Shown piece after piece: positions 19,590 to 29,113 of a DNA stretch of 64,000 nucleotides (position 1 is its first letter; every line of letters begins with the position of its first letter). The stretch covers positions 496,001 through 560,000 of the forward strand of contig CAVUVM010000001.1 of assembly GCA_963744935.1 (NCBI GenBank). Reading direction: 5' to 3'. This DNA is from Bog-473 sp963744935 (GTDB lineage Bacteria; Actinomycetota; Acidimicrobiia; Acidimicrobiales; RAAP-2). The translations under genes and the position numbers were made by a program. The notes beneath the pieces were generated by a model. The model saw only the letters and a list, made by a program, of their open reading frames with translations, ran no database searches and was not told the DNA's origin.

Positions 19590-20732
19590 GTGCAGCCTTT
19601 CGACCGGATCGACGATCCCGTAAAGCTGCGTCGACTGGTCCAAGCCATCTTGATCCTCGACGGCGAGCTCCACCTGCCGGTGGTGCTGCGCCGGATCATC
19701 GAAGAGGCGTGCGACCTCGTGGACGCACAGTACGGGGCGCTCGGTGTGCTGACCGAGGACGGGCGGGCGCTCGACCAATTCCTGACGGTGGGCCTCTCGA
19801 ATGAAGACGAACAGGCCATCGGGCCGCGGCCCACCGGGCGCGGCGTGCTGGGCACGCTCATCGCCGACGAGAAGCCCCTCCGCCTGCCCGACACCGCGGC
19901 CAGCCCCGACAGCTACGGCATCCCGGCCAACCATCCCGTGATGACGTCCTTTTTGGGGGTGCCCGTCCGGGTGCACGGCGAGGTCTACGGGAACCTCTAC
20001 CTCACGAACAAGAAGAACGCGGCCGAGTTCTCCGAGGACGACGAGGAGCTGGTCCTGGCGCTGGCGGTGGCGGCCGGCATTGCGATCGAGAACGCGCGGT
20101 TGCACGGCCTGGTGCGCGACCGCGCCTTGACCGAGGACAGGGACCGCATCGCCCGCGACCTTCACGACTCGGTGATCCAGCGCCTCTTTGCCATCGGCCT
20201 GTCCCTGCAGGGGACGGCGCGGCTGGTCGAGCGACCCGAAGCGGTGATGCGCATCGGCGAAGCGATCGACAAGTTGGACGACACGATCCGCCAGCTGCGC
20301 AAGGCGATCTTCGACATCGAGCTCACCATCAACAAGGAGGGCCTGCACCCCAAGGTGCTCGACCTCGTGCACGAGCTGCGGCCGGTGCTCGGCCTCCTGC
20401 CGCAGGTCTCCTTCAGCGGTCCGGTCGACACGATGGTGACCGGTCCGCTGGCCGAAGAGGTGCTGGCGATCCTGCGGGAGGCACTCACCAACGTGGGCAA
20501 GCACGCCCGAGCCACCCAAGTCGTCATCACGATCGCCGCCGGAGACGAGCTCCGCGTGGTGGTGGCCGACGACGGGCACGGCATGGGCGAGGCGTCCTCG
20601 ACCGGCCTCGGCCTGAGGAACATCCGTCAACGTGCCGAGCGGCTGGGCGGCAACGTGGACCTCGGGACGTCCCGCGAGGGCGGGACGCGGCTCACCTGGC
20701 ATGTACCGCTCGAACCTGTCGCCACCACCTAG
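19590..20732 (+). CDS. DevS/DosT-like GAF sensor histidine kinase
   Basis: From GTG 19590 the protein has 380 residues; ATG 19560 would add ten. A single GAF domain (about residues 20-175: LPVVLRRIIEEACDLVDAQY through VAAGIAIENARL) senses a signal. A HisKA_3 dimerisation helix follows, with phospho-His192 in RIARDLHDSVIQRLF, then a HATPase domain with REALTNVGKHARA and GLGLRNIRQRAERLGG. No membrane segment is seen, so it is cytoplasmic. DevS itself has two GAF domains and binds haem; only one is present here, and I cannot confirm a haem ligand. It is divergent from the DevR-like regulator. Confidence 0.9.
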   Translation: MQPFDRIDDPVKLRRLVQAILILDGELHLPVVLRRIIEEACDLVDAQYGALGVLTEDGRALDQFLTVGLSNEDEQAIGPRPTGRGVLGTLIADEKPLRLPDTAASPDSYGIPANHPVMTSFLGVPVRVHGEVYGNLYLTNKKNAAEFSEDDEELVLALAVAAGIAIENARLHGLVRDRALTEDRDRIARDLHDSVIQRLFAIGLSLQGTARLVERPEAVMRIGEAIDKLDDTIRQLRKAIFDIELTINKEGLHPKVLDLVHELRPVLGLLPQVSFSGPVDTMVTGPLAEEVLAILREALTNVGKHARATQVVITIAAGDELRVVVADDGHGMGEASSTGLGLRNIRQRAERLGGNVDLGTSREGGTRLTWHVPLEPVATT

Positions 20733-20870
20733 CCCGTTGGCCGGGCCAGCTGCCACCTGTGTCCCGAGGCGTCTGGTCCTAGCATCGGTGGCGGCTCACC
20801 GCCGGCCCCGCCCAATTTCGGTGGGGATGACCGGGGTATGGGGAGCGCCATTGTTGAAAAGAGGATCGAC

Positions 20871-22712
20871 ATGACGACCACGGCACCGACGGCAGCGGTT
20901 CCCGAGCACCACGGGCTCGCTAACGCCCTGTGGCGGCGACAGCTCTACAAGTACCCCGACACCCTGCCGAGGTTGGGGTATCTGGCGATCGTCGTGCTCA
21001 CGACGATCATGCTCTACTACCTCTACTACGTGGAGGGGGCGGTGACGCCGCTGCTGTTGCCCTACTACCACATGTCCTTCGCGTTCTTCTTGTACCTGTT
21101 GGTCGTGTCCAACGCGATCGGCGCGTTCAGCGCATTCATCGGCGGACTGTCCGACAAGATCGGCCGGGCCAACCTCACCATCTACGGCACGCTGGTCGTT
21201 GCGCTGGTTCAGCTCTTCGCCATCCCGCACATCCACGACAAGTACTGGTTCGCCGCGGCCTACTGCGTGATCGGTTTCGTCGAAGGCGTCATCCTCGTGT
21301 CGACTCCGGCGTTGATGCGGGACTTCTCGCCGCAGATGGGGCGAGGCGCGGCAATGGGATTCTGGGCGCTGGGGCCCACGATGGGGGCGCTGTTTGCCAG
21401 CGTGGTCGCGACGCACACGCTCGGCCACCTCGCGCCGTGGCAGGACCAGTTCATCATCTCGGGCATCGTGTGCCTGGGCGTGGTGGTGATCTCCTTCTTC
21501 TTCCTGCGCGAGCTCTCCCCGCAGCTACGCGACCAGCTCATGGTGAGCGAGCGGGAACGCGCCCTCATTGAGGCGCGCGCCAAGGGGATCGACGTCGAAG
21601 CGGCGACGGCGCACCCGATCCGTTCGATGCTGCGGCTCGACCTCATCGCGTCGTCCATCGCGATTTCGGTCTTCTTGCTCTTCTACTACGCATCCGTGAG
21701 CGTGCTCACCATCTACTGGGTCGTCACCTTCAACCGAAGCACGCCGGACGCCAACGGCATCAACGTCTGGCTGGCGGGCTTCCTGTCGCTCGGTCTCGTG
21801 GTGGCCGGCGTGCTGTCGGACTGGGCCAAGGTGCGCAAGCCGTTCATGCTGGTCGGCGCCATCTGCTCCATGGTGATGATGGTTTTCCTCATCAAGCAGA
21901 CCGACCATCCCCACACCGGGTACTACGCCAACGTCTTGGTGATTGTGCTGCTGGCCGTCTCCATCGCGGTGGCCTACGCACCCTGGATGGCCAGCTACAC
22001 CGAGCAGGTCGAGCACCACAATCCGGCGCTGACCGCCAGCGGTCTGGCCATCTGGGGGTGGATCTTGCGCATCACCGTCGCGCTGTCGTTCCTCGTGCTG
22101 CCGTACGTGATCACGACGTCGACGGTGCTGGTGGACAACCAGAACGCGGGCGCCACGCTCCAGACGATCCAGGCGGCGCAGCCATACGCACCGAATGCGT
22201 CCACGTTGAAGTGCAATGCGACACCGGCGCCGGCGTCCGTCATCGCCAATTTGAAGACGACGCCCGAGGCGCGACCCCAGCTCACCACCCTCGCCACCAT
22301 CCTGCAGACCTGCAACAGCACCCACGACCTGCTCAAGGCTTTGACGGCCGCCGGCGGCGCCACCAATCCCAACGTCCTGGGCCTGAACGCCTTCAACCCG
22401 CTTGCCCTGGACATTCAGAACCACAAGCCGGTGACCCAGGCCCAGATCGCCGGGGTGGCCAAGTATTCGCCGAACCTGGCCAACCTCTTGGTCGCGGAGC
22501 AGAAGCTGGTGCCGGCGCAGAAGACCTCGCCGGGGGAGTGGAAGCGCTGGTGGACGGTCTGCCTGATCGGTCAGTTCGTCTTCGCCATCCTCGTCTTCTT
22601 CATGCGCGGCCCGTGGAGCCCGCGCGCGGCGCGGCGCGAGCTCCAAGCGCACGACCGCATGATCTCCGAAGAGCTGGCCAAGCTGGCACGGGAGCCCGCC
22701 ACGGTCTCGTAG
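20871..22712 (+). CDS. MFS transporter with a large extracytoplasmic insertion
   Basis: This is a 613-residue major facilitator superfamily carrier from ATG 20871, preceded by AGAGGA. About eleven membrane helices can be read up to LSFLVLPYVITTSTVLV, including the inter-helix motif GGLSDKIGRANL after helix 2. Residues about 417-553 are then a hydrophilic insertion with two cysteines (LKCNATPAPAS and LQTCNSTHDLL) before the last helix, CLIGQFVFAILVFFM. MFS proteins rarely carry such a domain at this place. The substrate is unknown. The neighbours do not form an obvious operon with it: the kinase ends 138 bases upstream and mmsA starts 60 bases downstream. Confidence 0.88.
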   Translation: MTTTAPTAAVPEHHGLANALWRRQLYKYPDTLPRLGYLAIVVLTTIMLYYLYYVEGAVTPLLLPYYHMSFAFFLYLLVVSNAIGAFSAFIGGLSDKIGRANLTIYGTLVVALVQLFAIPHIHDKYWFAAAYCVIGFVEGVILVSTPALMRDFSPQMGRGAAMGFWALGPTMGALFASVVATHTLGHLAPWQDQFIISGIVCLGVVVISFFFLRELSPQLRDQLMVSERERALIEARAKGIDVEAATAHPIRSMLRLDLIASSIAISVFLLFYYASVSVLTIYWVVTFNRSTPDANGINVWLAGFLSLGLVVAGVLSDWAKVRKPFMLVGAICSMVMMVFLIKQTDHPHTGYYANVLVIVLLAVSIAVAYAPWMASYTEQVEHHNPALTASGLAIWGWILRITVALSFLVLPYVITTSTVLVDNQNAGATLQTIQAAQPYAPNASTLKCNATPAPASVIANLKTTPEARPQLTTLATILQTCNSTHDLLKALTAAGGATNPNVLGLNAFNPLALDIQNHKPVTQAQIAGVAKYSPNLANLLVAEQKLVPAQKTSPGEWKRWWTVCLIGQFVFAILVFFMRGPWSPRAARRELQAHDRMISEELAKLAREPATVS

Positions 22713-22772
22713 CGGGCCGGGGGGCCGCCACTGCGAGCGCGACCCCCGCGCAGCGGTGGCAGGATCGAGTGC

Positions 22773-24254
22773 ATGCGAGAGCTCGAGCACTGGGTCGGAG
22801 GCAAGTCCGTACGGGGGTCATCGGGTCGGTCCGGACCCGTCTACGACCCCGCCCGCGGGGTGCAGACGGCGACCGTCCCGCTGGCCTCGGCCGACGAGGT
22901 GGACGCGGCGGTCGACGCCGCGACCGAGGCCGCCGCGGAATGGGGGTCGGGGTCGCTCAGCGCGCGGGCGGCCGTCCTGTTCCGCTTCCGTGACCTGGTA
23001 GCGACCGCCGCGCCGGACCTGGCGGCCGCCGTCACCGCCGAGCACGGCAAGGTGTTGAGCGACGCGGCGGGAGAGGTGGCGCGTGGCCTCGACAACATCG
23101 AATTCGCCTGCGGCATCCCCCACCTGCTGAAGGGGTCGCACTCGACCGAGGTATCGAGCGGTGTCGACGTGCACACCATCCTCGAGCCCCTCGGCGTGGT
23201 GGCCGGCATCACCCCGTTCAATTTTCCCGTCATGGTCCCGCTCTGGATGCTCGCCAACGCCATCGCCTGTGGGAACGCCTTCGTGCTCAAGCCCTCCGAG
23301 AAGGACCCCTCCCCGTCGCTGCTCCTGGCCGAGCTGGCCAAGGAGGCGGGCGTGCCCGACGGCGTCCTCAACGTGCTGCACGGTGACGCCGTCGCGGTGG
23401 ACGCGCTCTTGGAGCACCCGGGCGTGGCCGCGGTGTCCTTCGTCGGCAGCACGCCGATCGCCCGGCACGTCTACGAGTCGGGAGCCCGCTACGGCAAGCG
23501 TGTCCAGGCGCTCGGCGGTGCGAAGAACCACATGGTGGTCCTCCCCGACGCTGACGTCGGTGCGGCCGCCGATGCCGCCATCTCGGCCGGTTTCGGATCG
23601 GCGGGTGAGCGCTGCATGGCGGTGTCCGTCGTCGTCGCCGTCGGCGCGGTCGGCGACCAGCTCGTCGAGGAGATCGCGGCGCGGATGCCCACGGTGGTCG
23701 TGGGGCCCGGGACCGATCCCGACTCGCAGATGGGCCCGCTCGTCACGGCGGAGCACCGCGACCGCGTGCGCGCCTACGTCGACGGCTCCGAGGCGGAGGG
23801 CGCCCGGCTCGTCGTCGACGGTCGCGGGGATTGGCCCGAGGGCTTCTTCCTCGGCTGCACGCTGCTCGACGGGGTCCGGCCCGGGATGCGGGTCTACGAC
23901 GACGAGATCTTCGGTCCCGTCCTCGGCGTCGTCCGGGTCGACACCTACGAGGAGGCCGTCACGCTCGTCAACGACAGCCCCTACGGCAACGGGTCGGCCA
24001 TCTTCACCCGCGACGGTGGCGCCGCCCGGCGCTTCCAGCGCGAGGTGACGGCGGGCATGGTCGGGGTCAACGTCGCCATCCCGGTCCCCGTGGGCTTCCA
24101 TTCCTTCGGGGGCTGGAAGTCCTCTCTCTTCGGCGACGCCGCCATGTACGGGCCCGAGGGCATCCGCTTCTACACCCGGCCCAAGGTGGTCACCACCCGC
24201 TGGCCCGACCCCTCGACCAGCGAGATCGACCTCGGGTTCCCTCGGACCCGCTGA
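22773..24254 (+). CDS. mmsA: Methylmalonate-semialdehyde dehydrogenase (CoA-acylating)
   Basis: The enzyme oxidises methylmalonate semialdehyde to propionyl-CoA in valine and thymine catabolism. The 493-residue protein is an aldehyde dehydrogenase with GITPFNFPVMVPLWM, the NAD-binding FVGSTPIARHVY and the catalytic Cys281 in GSAGERCMAVSV. ALGGAKNHMVVLPDAD has Asn-His where ordinary aldehyde dehydrogenases have the general-base glutamate region, which is the mark of the CoA-dependent MMSDH group. ATG 22773 fits the conserved start MRELEHWVGGK. An amidohydrolase gene follows 111 bases downstream on the same strand. Confidence 0.93.
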   Translation: MRELEHWVGGKSVRGSSGRSGPVYDPARGVQTATVPLASADEVDAAVDAATEAAAEWGSGSLSARAAVLFRFRDLVATAAPDLAAAVTAEHGKVLSDAAGEVARGLDNIEFACGIPHLLKGSHSTEVSSGVDVHTILEPLGVVAGITPFNFPVMVPLWMLANAIACGNAFVLKPSEKDPSPSLLLAELAKEAGVPDGVLNVLHGDAVAVDALLEHPGVAAVSFVGSTPIARHVYESGARYGKRVQALGGAKNHMVVLPDADVGAAADAAISAGFGSAGERCMAVSVVVAVGAVGDQLVEEIAARMPTVVVGPGTDPDSQMGPLVTAEHRDRVRAYVDGSEAEGARLVVDGRGDWPEGFFLGCTLLDGVRPGMRVYDDEIFGPVLGVVRVDTYEEAVTLVNDSPYGNGSAIFTRDGGAARRFQREVTAGMVGVNVAIPVPVGFHSFGGWKSSLFGDAAMYGPEGIRFYTRPKVVTTRWPDPSTSEIDLGFPRTR

Positions 24255-24365
24255 GCGGGGCCGCCGCCGCCATCCCCGCTTTGACCACGGTCGTCGTACA
24301 GGGCGTAAGGTGAAATCGACATCGACGTCGAGAATAGAAGTCGAGGACCGAGCCCGGGAGGGACC

Positions 24366-25532
24366 ATGACGCTGGCACTTGAAGGGCTGCGGGTGATCGA
24401 CGCCGACACCCACCTGACCGAGGCCCACGACCTGTGGACCAAGCGTGCGCCGGCGAAGTTCGCCGACCGGGTGCCCCACGTCGTCGAGGTGGACGGCAAG
24501 CCCATGTGGTACGTCGACGGCGCCGAGCTCGGGTTCGCCGGTGGCGGCGGGGTCATCGACCGCGAGGGAGGCAAGGGCCGCGCCGCCGAGGCGCTCTTCG
24601 AGTGGACCCAGGACCAGATCCACCTCGGGGCCTTCGATGTCCGGGCCCGCATCGAGGTCATGAACGAGTCGGGGGTCCACGCGCAGGTCTGCTTCCCCAA
24701 CTCCATCGGGCTCGGCGGCCAGGGGATCTCCGACATCGTGAAGGACCCCGAGCTCCGGCTCCTGTGCCTCCAGATCTACAACGACGCCGCAGCAGAGATC
24801 CAAGCCGACTCGGGTGGGCGCCTCCTCCCGATGCCGGTGCTCCCGGCGTGGGACGTGGACGCAGCTGTGGCCGAGGCCAGGCGCGTCGCCTCGCTCGACC
24901 TGCGCGGGGTCAACATCACCTCCGACCCCAACGACGTCGGCGGGCCGGACCTGGCCAACCGCGCCTGGGACCCGCTGTGGGAGGTCTGCGCCGACCGGCA
25001 GCTGCCCGTGCACTTCCACATCGGGGCCAGCCTGACCACCATGACCTACTTCGGCACCTACCCCTGGGAGTCCCAGGACGAGGACACGAAGCTGGCCATC
25101 GGCGGGACGCTGCTCTTCATCGGCAACGCCCGCGTGGTGACCAACATCATCTTGAGCGGCATGCTCGACCGGCACCCCACGCTGAAGATGGTGTCGGTCG
25201 AGAGTGGTGTGGGATGGGTCCCCTTCATCCTCGAGGCGCTCGACTACGAGATGTCCGAGAACGCCCCCAAACAACTCGACGCCCTCGAGATGCTCCCCTC
25301 GGAGTACTTCAAGCGGAACCTCTACGCCACCTTCTGGTTCGAGAAGAACAATCTGCCGACGCTGGTCGACGCGGTGGGGGCGGACAGCATCCTCTTCGAG
25401 ACCGACTTCCCCCACCCGACCTGCTTGTACCCCCATCCGCTCGACACGGTGGCCGAGAAGATGTCGACCCTCGCTCCCGACGTGCAGCGCAAGATCCTCG
25501 GGGAGAACGCGCAGAAGCTCTACCGCCTCTAG
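24366..25532 (+). CDS. Amidohydrolase 2 family metal-dependent hydrolase
   Basis: The 388-residue product belongs to the amidohydrolase-2 (ACMSD-like TIM barrel) family. Metal ligands are suggested by VIDADTHLTE at the N-terminus, LPVHFHIG in the middle and FETDFPHPTC near the C-terminus. Such proteins are abundant in actinobacteria that degrade aromatic compounds and act as decarboxylases or hydrolases, but the substrate is open. A GGGAGGGACC ribosome site precedes ATG 24366. TTGACC at 24281 with TAAGGT at 24306 (19-base spacer) could be its promoter. A SnoaL-like gene follows 80 bases later. Confidence 0.88.
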   Translation: MTLALEGLRVIDADTHLTEAHDLWTKRAPAKFADRVPHVVEVDGKPMWYVDGAELGFAGGGGVIDREGGKGRAAEALFEWTQDQIHLGAFDVRARIEVMNESGVHAQVCFPNSIGLGGQGISDIVKDPELRLLCLQIYNDAAAEIQADSGGRLLPMPVLPAWDVDAAVAEARRVASLDLRGVNITSDPNDVGGPDLANRAWDPLWEVCADRQLPVHFHIGASLTTMTYFGTYPWESQDEDTKLAIGGTLLFIGNARVVTNIILSGMLDRHPTLKMVSVESGVGWVPFILEALDYEMSENAPKQLDALEMLPSEYFKRNLYATFWFEKNNLPTLVDAVGADSILFETDFPHPTCLYPHPLDTVAEKMSTLAPDVQRKILGENAQKLYRL

Positions 25533-25612
25533 GGCCGGTCTGGCAGAGTCCTTCTCGTGAGGCCACCGCGTCCTTCCGCCGGCCCTGAGCGCGGCGGCAC
25601 CAGTCGGTCAAC

Positions 25613-26079
25613 GTGAGCGTGCCCGCCCCGGACCCCGTGACGCTGGTCGTCGATCGCCTGGCCATGTCCGACCTCGTCCACGCCTACGCGCAGGGGGTCA
25701 ACCGGCGCGATGCCGAGGCCGTCGCGCAGCTCTTCACCGACGACGGCACCTTCGTCGCCTACGCGACGCCCGGCGCCGCGGAGCCGACCAGTCGGAGCCA
25801 GGGGCGGGCCGAGATCACCAAGGCGATCGGCACGGCCCGGTACTACCGCCAGACCACGCACACCATCGGGAACCACCTGGCCACGGTGAGCGGAGACCAC
25901 GCCACGGGCGAGACGCGCTGCGTCGCCTACCACGTCCTCGGCGACGAGGGCACCGAGACACTCATGGTGTGGCACATCCGCTATCTCGACACTTACCGCG
26001 CGGCCCGGAGGGGTGGCGGATCGAAGAGCGGGTGCTGCGGGTCGACCTGGTCAGCGACCAACCGCTGCGCGTGGACTGA
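25613..26079 (+). CDS. SnoaL-like (NTF2 superfamily) protein, frameshifted near the C-terminus
   Basis: The start GTG 25613 opens a small alpha+beta barrel protein: LAMSDLVHAYAQGVNRRDAE is the typical first helix, then FTDDGTFVAY and GRAEITKAIGTA. This superfamily contains small-molecule isomerases, dehydratases and binding proteins. After IRYLDTYR the open frame becomes unlike protein. One frame over, the expected last strand reads GWRIEERVLRVDLVSD and stops at TGA 26077-26079. A one-base deletion near 26000-26005, in GCGCGGCCCGG, explains this. The uncorrected frame would run on to 27094, antisense to the next gene, which is not credible. Confidence 0.75.
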
Positions 26080-26080
26080 C

Positions 26081-27016
26081 TCAGCGCGGTGCGGTGAGCT
26101 CGGCGCGTCCGGCCACCTCACGGAGCTCGTCGAGCGCCCCGGCCAGGGTGGCGGAGCCGAGGTTCAGTACCACCCGGCACGCGCCCTGGGCGGCGGCGTG
26201 CACGAGGGTGGCGCGATCGACGGAGGCCGCCGTGGTCACCCCACTCAGGGTCACGTCGATGGCGTGGGGGTCGCGCCCGGCCGCCGTCGCCTCCTCGGCG
26301 AGGAGGCGCAGCGCGACCTCCAGGCGATCGCCCCTGAGTCCGAGGGACAGCCATCCGTCACCGCGTCGCGCCGCACGGCGGATGGCCGCCGGGCTGGTCC
26401 CGCCCACTTCAATGGGCACGCCGGCGGCCCGCATGGGTCGGGGGAAAGACTGCACACCACTGAAGGAGAAGTGCCGGCCCTCGAAGTGTGCGCCCGTGAG
26501 CGGATCGGCACTCCACAACGCGCGCATGGCGTCGATCGCCTCGTCGGCGAGCGCGCCCCGGCCGGCGAAGGCAACGCCACCGGCTTCGAGTTCCTCGCGC
26601 ATCCATCCGAGACCGACCCCGAGCCGGAGGCGTCCCCGCGAGAGCCGGTCCACCGTGGCCACGCGCTTGGCCAGGACGAGTGGGCTGTGCAGCGGCAGCA
26701 CGAGCAGCCCGGTCGCGAGACCGAGGGTCGTCGTGACCCCCGCCACGTACGCCAGCGTGTCGAGCGGGTCGGGGATCACGCAGTCGTGCGCAAGAGGAAC
26801 CCGCCCGGACCTCGAGTAGGGGTACGTGCTGGTGTAGTCGACGGCGAGCACCACGTGTTCGGGGAGGACGAGCGACTCGAACCCGAGCCGCTCCGCTTCG
26901 CGGGCGAACGGCGCGATCCAATCGGGATCGGCGAAGTCGGCACTGCTCACGGGTGGGATCACGGCCAGAGCCGCCACCGCCGGTTTTCGCGAGCCTGTCG
27001 TGTCCGACACCGTCAT
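26081..27016 (-). CDS. LLM-class F420-dependent oxidoreductase
   Basis: This 311-residue TIM-barrel protein belongs to the bacterial luciferase-like superfamily, of which many actinobacterial members use cofactor F420. Typical segments are REAERLGFESLVLPEHV, LGLATGLLVLPLHSPLVLAK, LSRGRLRLGVGLGWMREE and RPMRAAGVPIEVGG. The presence of such genes fits an F420-producing actinobacterium. The substrate is unknown. Its stop lies one base from the stop of the convergent SnoaL-like gene, so the two share a terminator region. Confidence 0.88.
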   Translation of the reverse strand: MTVSDTTGSRKPAVAALAVIPPVSSADFADPDWIAPFAREAERLGFESLVLPEHVVLAVDYTSTYPYSRSGRVPLAHDCVIPDPLDTLAYVAGVTTTLGLATGLLVLPLHSPLVLAKRVATVDRLSRGRLRLGVGLGWMREELEAGGVAFAGRGALADEAIDAMRALWSADPLTGAHFEGRHFSFSGVQSFPRPMRAAGVPIEVGGTSPAAIRRAARRGDGWLSLGLRGDRLEVALRLLAEEATAAGRDPHAIDVTLSGVTTAASVDRATLVHAAAQGACRVVLNLGSATLAGALDELREVAGRAELTAPR

Positions 27017-27160
27017 GACCGCTCATCTTGCCCTACCAGGCCTGGCGCCTCTCGAGAGCCCTCCAGGTCAGGCGTGCACGAGTCGGCACCGTAGGGTTTG
27101 ACGAGCCGGACCTGTGCATGGCCGGCCACGAACTGACGGCCCGACGCAGAGGACGAAGTG

Positions 27161-27661
27161 ATGGAAGACCCGACCAGTGCGGCGCGAGCCTGGAGCGACA
27201 AGCTCGAGCTGGCCGAGCTGCTCGCCGTCCTCTCGTCGGCCGTCGACCGCGCCGATCGGGAACGCATCGCGGCCTGCTACGCCGAGGACTCCTTTGACGA
27301 TCACGGCACGTTCAAGGGAACCGGTGAGCAGTTCGCCGAATTCGTGTCTCGCCCCGGTCCGATGAGCACGATGCACCACCTGCTCGGGCAGTCGGTCTTC
27401 GAGGTCGAGGGTGACGAGGCCTGGGGGGAGACGTTCTACGTCTTCCACGGCACCGTCGGCAGGCACGTTGTCGCTGGCCATGGACGCTATGTGGACTATT
27501 TCCGTCGGATCGACGGGGCTTGGAAGCTCGCCTACCGCCGCGTCGTGCCTGACGCGGTGCCGGCGGGCGATGACCCCGGGTCGTACTGGTCTGCGAGCCG
27601 CGACCGGGAGGATCCGAGCTATGACAGGCGGCGCAAATCTGACGACAGCGAAGCGGTCTAA
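27161..27661 (+). CDS. SnoaL-like (NTF2 superfamily) protein
   Basis: A second, unbroken SnoaL-like protein of 166 residues. AWSDKLELAELLAVLSSAVD and ACYAEDSFDDHGTFKG give the first helices and strand, and YVDYFRRIDGAWKLAYRRVV the last strands. Asp and His in DDHGTF are where active-site residues often lie. ATG 27161 is chosen because AGAGGA lies seven bases upstream; GTG 27158 is possible. The C-terminal 25 residues are charged and probably disordered. Related proteins are sometimes lyases or ring-opening accessory enzymes. No partner gene is evident. Confidence 0.82.
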   Translation: MEDPTSAARAWSDKLELAELLAVLSSAVDRADRERIAACYAEDSFDDHGTFKGTGEQFAEFVSRPGPMSTMHHLLGQSVFEVEGDEAWGETFYVFHGTVGRHVVAGHGRYVDYFRRIDGAWKLAYRRVVPDAVPAGDDPGSYWSASRDREDPSYDRRRKSDDSEAV

Positions 27662-27708
27662 TCCCAGTTTCCTACTCGCACGCGGGGCGAGCTCACCTCC
27701 GGTGTGCG

Positions 27709-27792
<84 letters not shown>

Positions 27793-27926
27793 GAGTGACC
27801 GGGCAAGAGTAGTCCCTGCGGCCCCCGCCCAGGTTCGGCTGCGACCATCCGTTGGGTATAGGTGACCAGGTCAGACGCCTGCCAGAACCCAGTCGGGGCC
27901 GGGGGACCGGTAATCTCTTGGAAACC

Positions 27927-28583
27927 ATGGGACTCCAGCAGTTTGAGGAGCGCCTCGAGCGTCTGGTGGAGGGAACGTTGGCGAAGCCGTTTCGAAGCAA
28001 CCTGCAGCCGGTCGAGATCGGCCGCCGGTTGACGCGCGAGATGGACCTCCACCGACGGGTGGGGGTGCGCGGCCTCATCGCGCCCAACGCGTTCGCCGTG
28101 ACTCTCTCGCCCGCCGACGTGACCCGCTTCGCCAACTTCATCGACGCGCTCTCCCGCGAGCTGTCCGACGCAGCCCGTGAGCACGCCAAGATCGAGGGGT
28201 ATTCGTTCGTCGGCCCCGTCGAGGTGGAGATCTTCGAGGGATCCAGCCTCAAGGCAGGTCGTTTCACCGTGACCGCCGAGGTGCACGAGAGCGAGGACGG
28301 CGGCTTCCTGGCCGAGCTGGTCCTGCCCGACGGCCGGCGGGTGGCTGTGGGCTCGGAGGCCCTGGTCATCGGGCGTCTTCCTGAATGCGACATCGTGCTC
28401 CCGGACTCCAACGTGAGCCGGCGTCACGCGGAACTGCGGCGTAAGGATGACGGCGTGTTCGTCATCGACCTGGGGTCGACCAACGGCACCCGGGTCAACG
28501 GCGCCCCGGTTCGCGAGCAGCTTCTGGCCAGCGGTGACGAGGTCAGCGTGGGCTCGACGAAGCTCATCTTCGAAATGTCGTGA
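27927..28583 (+). CDS. fhaA: FhaA-like protein: DUF3662 plus FHA domain
   Basis: FhaA-type proteins bind phosphothreonine marks made by PknB-family kinases and take part in cell-wall control. This 218-residue version has the N-terminal DUF3662 region (MGLQQFEERLERLVEGT to about residue 120) and a C-terminal FHA domain with VIGRLPECDIVLPDSNVSRRH and DLGSTNGTRVNG. The variable linker seen in mycobacterial FhaA is nearly absent. ATG 27927 starts the conserved sequence; the upstream extension of the frame reaches toward the tRNA. The stop overlaps the fhaB start (GTGA), so it heads an operon fhaA-fhaB-pstP-pknB. Confidence 0.92.
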   Translation: MGLQQFEERLERLVEGTLAKPFRSNLQPVEIGRRLTREMDLHRRVGVRGLIAPNAFAVTLSPADVTRFANFIDALSRELSDAAREHAKIEGYSFVGPVEVEIFEGSSLKAGRFTVTAEVHESEDGGFLAELVLPDGRRVAVGSEALVIGRLPECDIVLPDSNVSRRHAELRRKDDGVFVIDLGSTNGTRVNGAPVREQLLASGDEVSVGSTKLIFEMS

Positions 28584-29113
28584 CGGCAAGCCCGGTGGCG
28601 GTCCTCCTCGCCACGCAGAATCTGAACGCTGTCCTCCGGATCCTCCAATGGGGGGTCATCGCCCTCATCTTCTTGTTCTTCCTGCGCGTCATTCGTGCGG
28701 TCTGGGTCGAGATGAGCCCGGCCACCGTGCGCAAGACCCGCTCGGAGCGTCGCCATGAGCGCCGGCAGGAGCGCGTGGCGGCCCTCCCGGTGGACGAGCA
28801 TCCGAGGCAGAGTCGTCGGCGCCACCTCTACCTCAAGGTGGTGCAGCCCGAAGGCCATGCCGGCCGCACCTATGACCTCGACGACGAGCTGACCATCGGG
28901 CGTTCACCGGGCTGTGGTGTCGCCATGCCCGACGACATCTACACGTCGACCCTGCACGCCCGACTGTTCCGCCACAACGACCAGCTCTGGGTCGAAGACC
29001 TCGGCTCGACCAACGGCACCTTCGTGAATTCCGAGCAGATCAAGCAAGCCGTCCGCCTCGGCAAAGGTGATCTGCTCCAGATCGGCTCCACCGTTTTCGA
29101 GGTGTCGCGGTGA
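28580..29113 (+). CDS. fhaB: FhaB-like membrane-anchored FHA protein
   Basis: This 177-residue protein has one membrane helix near residues 20-42 (LRILQWGVIALIFLFFLRVI), a basic juxtamembrane region, and a C-terminal FHA domain with LTIGRSPGCGVAMPDD and DLGSTNGTFVNS. FhaB/FipA homologues link PknB-type phosphorylation to division and peptidoglycan synthesis. GTG 28580 overlaps the fhaA stop, and its own stop overlaps the pstP GTG, so all three are translationally coupled. The layout matches the conserved actinobacterial block. Confidence 0.92.
   Translation: MTASPVAVLLATQNLNAVLRILQWGVIALIFLFFLRVIRAVWVEMSPATVRKTRSERRHERRQERVAALPVDEHPRQSRRRHLYLKVVQPEGHAGRTYDLDDELTIGRSPGCGVAMPDDIYTSTLHARLFRHNDQLWVEDLGSTNGTFVNSEQIKQAVRLGKGDLLQIGSTVFEVSR

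Noticed and set aside
22818..25436. 872-codon minus-strand frame
   Set aside because: It lies antisense to mmsA and the amidohydrolase, both with clear catalytic motifs, and crosses their boundary without a domain of its own.
26081..27094. C-terminal extension of the SnoaL-like ORF over the F420 oxidoreductase
   Set aside because: It is the out-of-frame continuation after a one-base deletion; the true end is at 26079.
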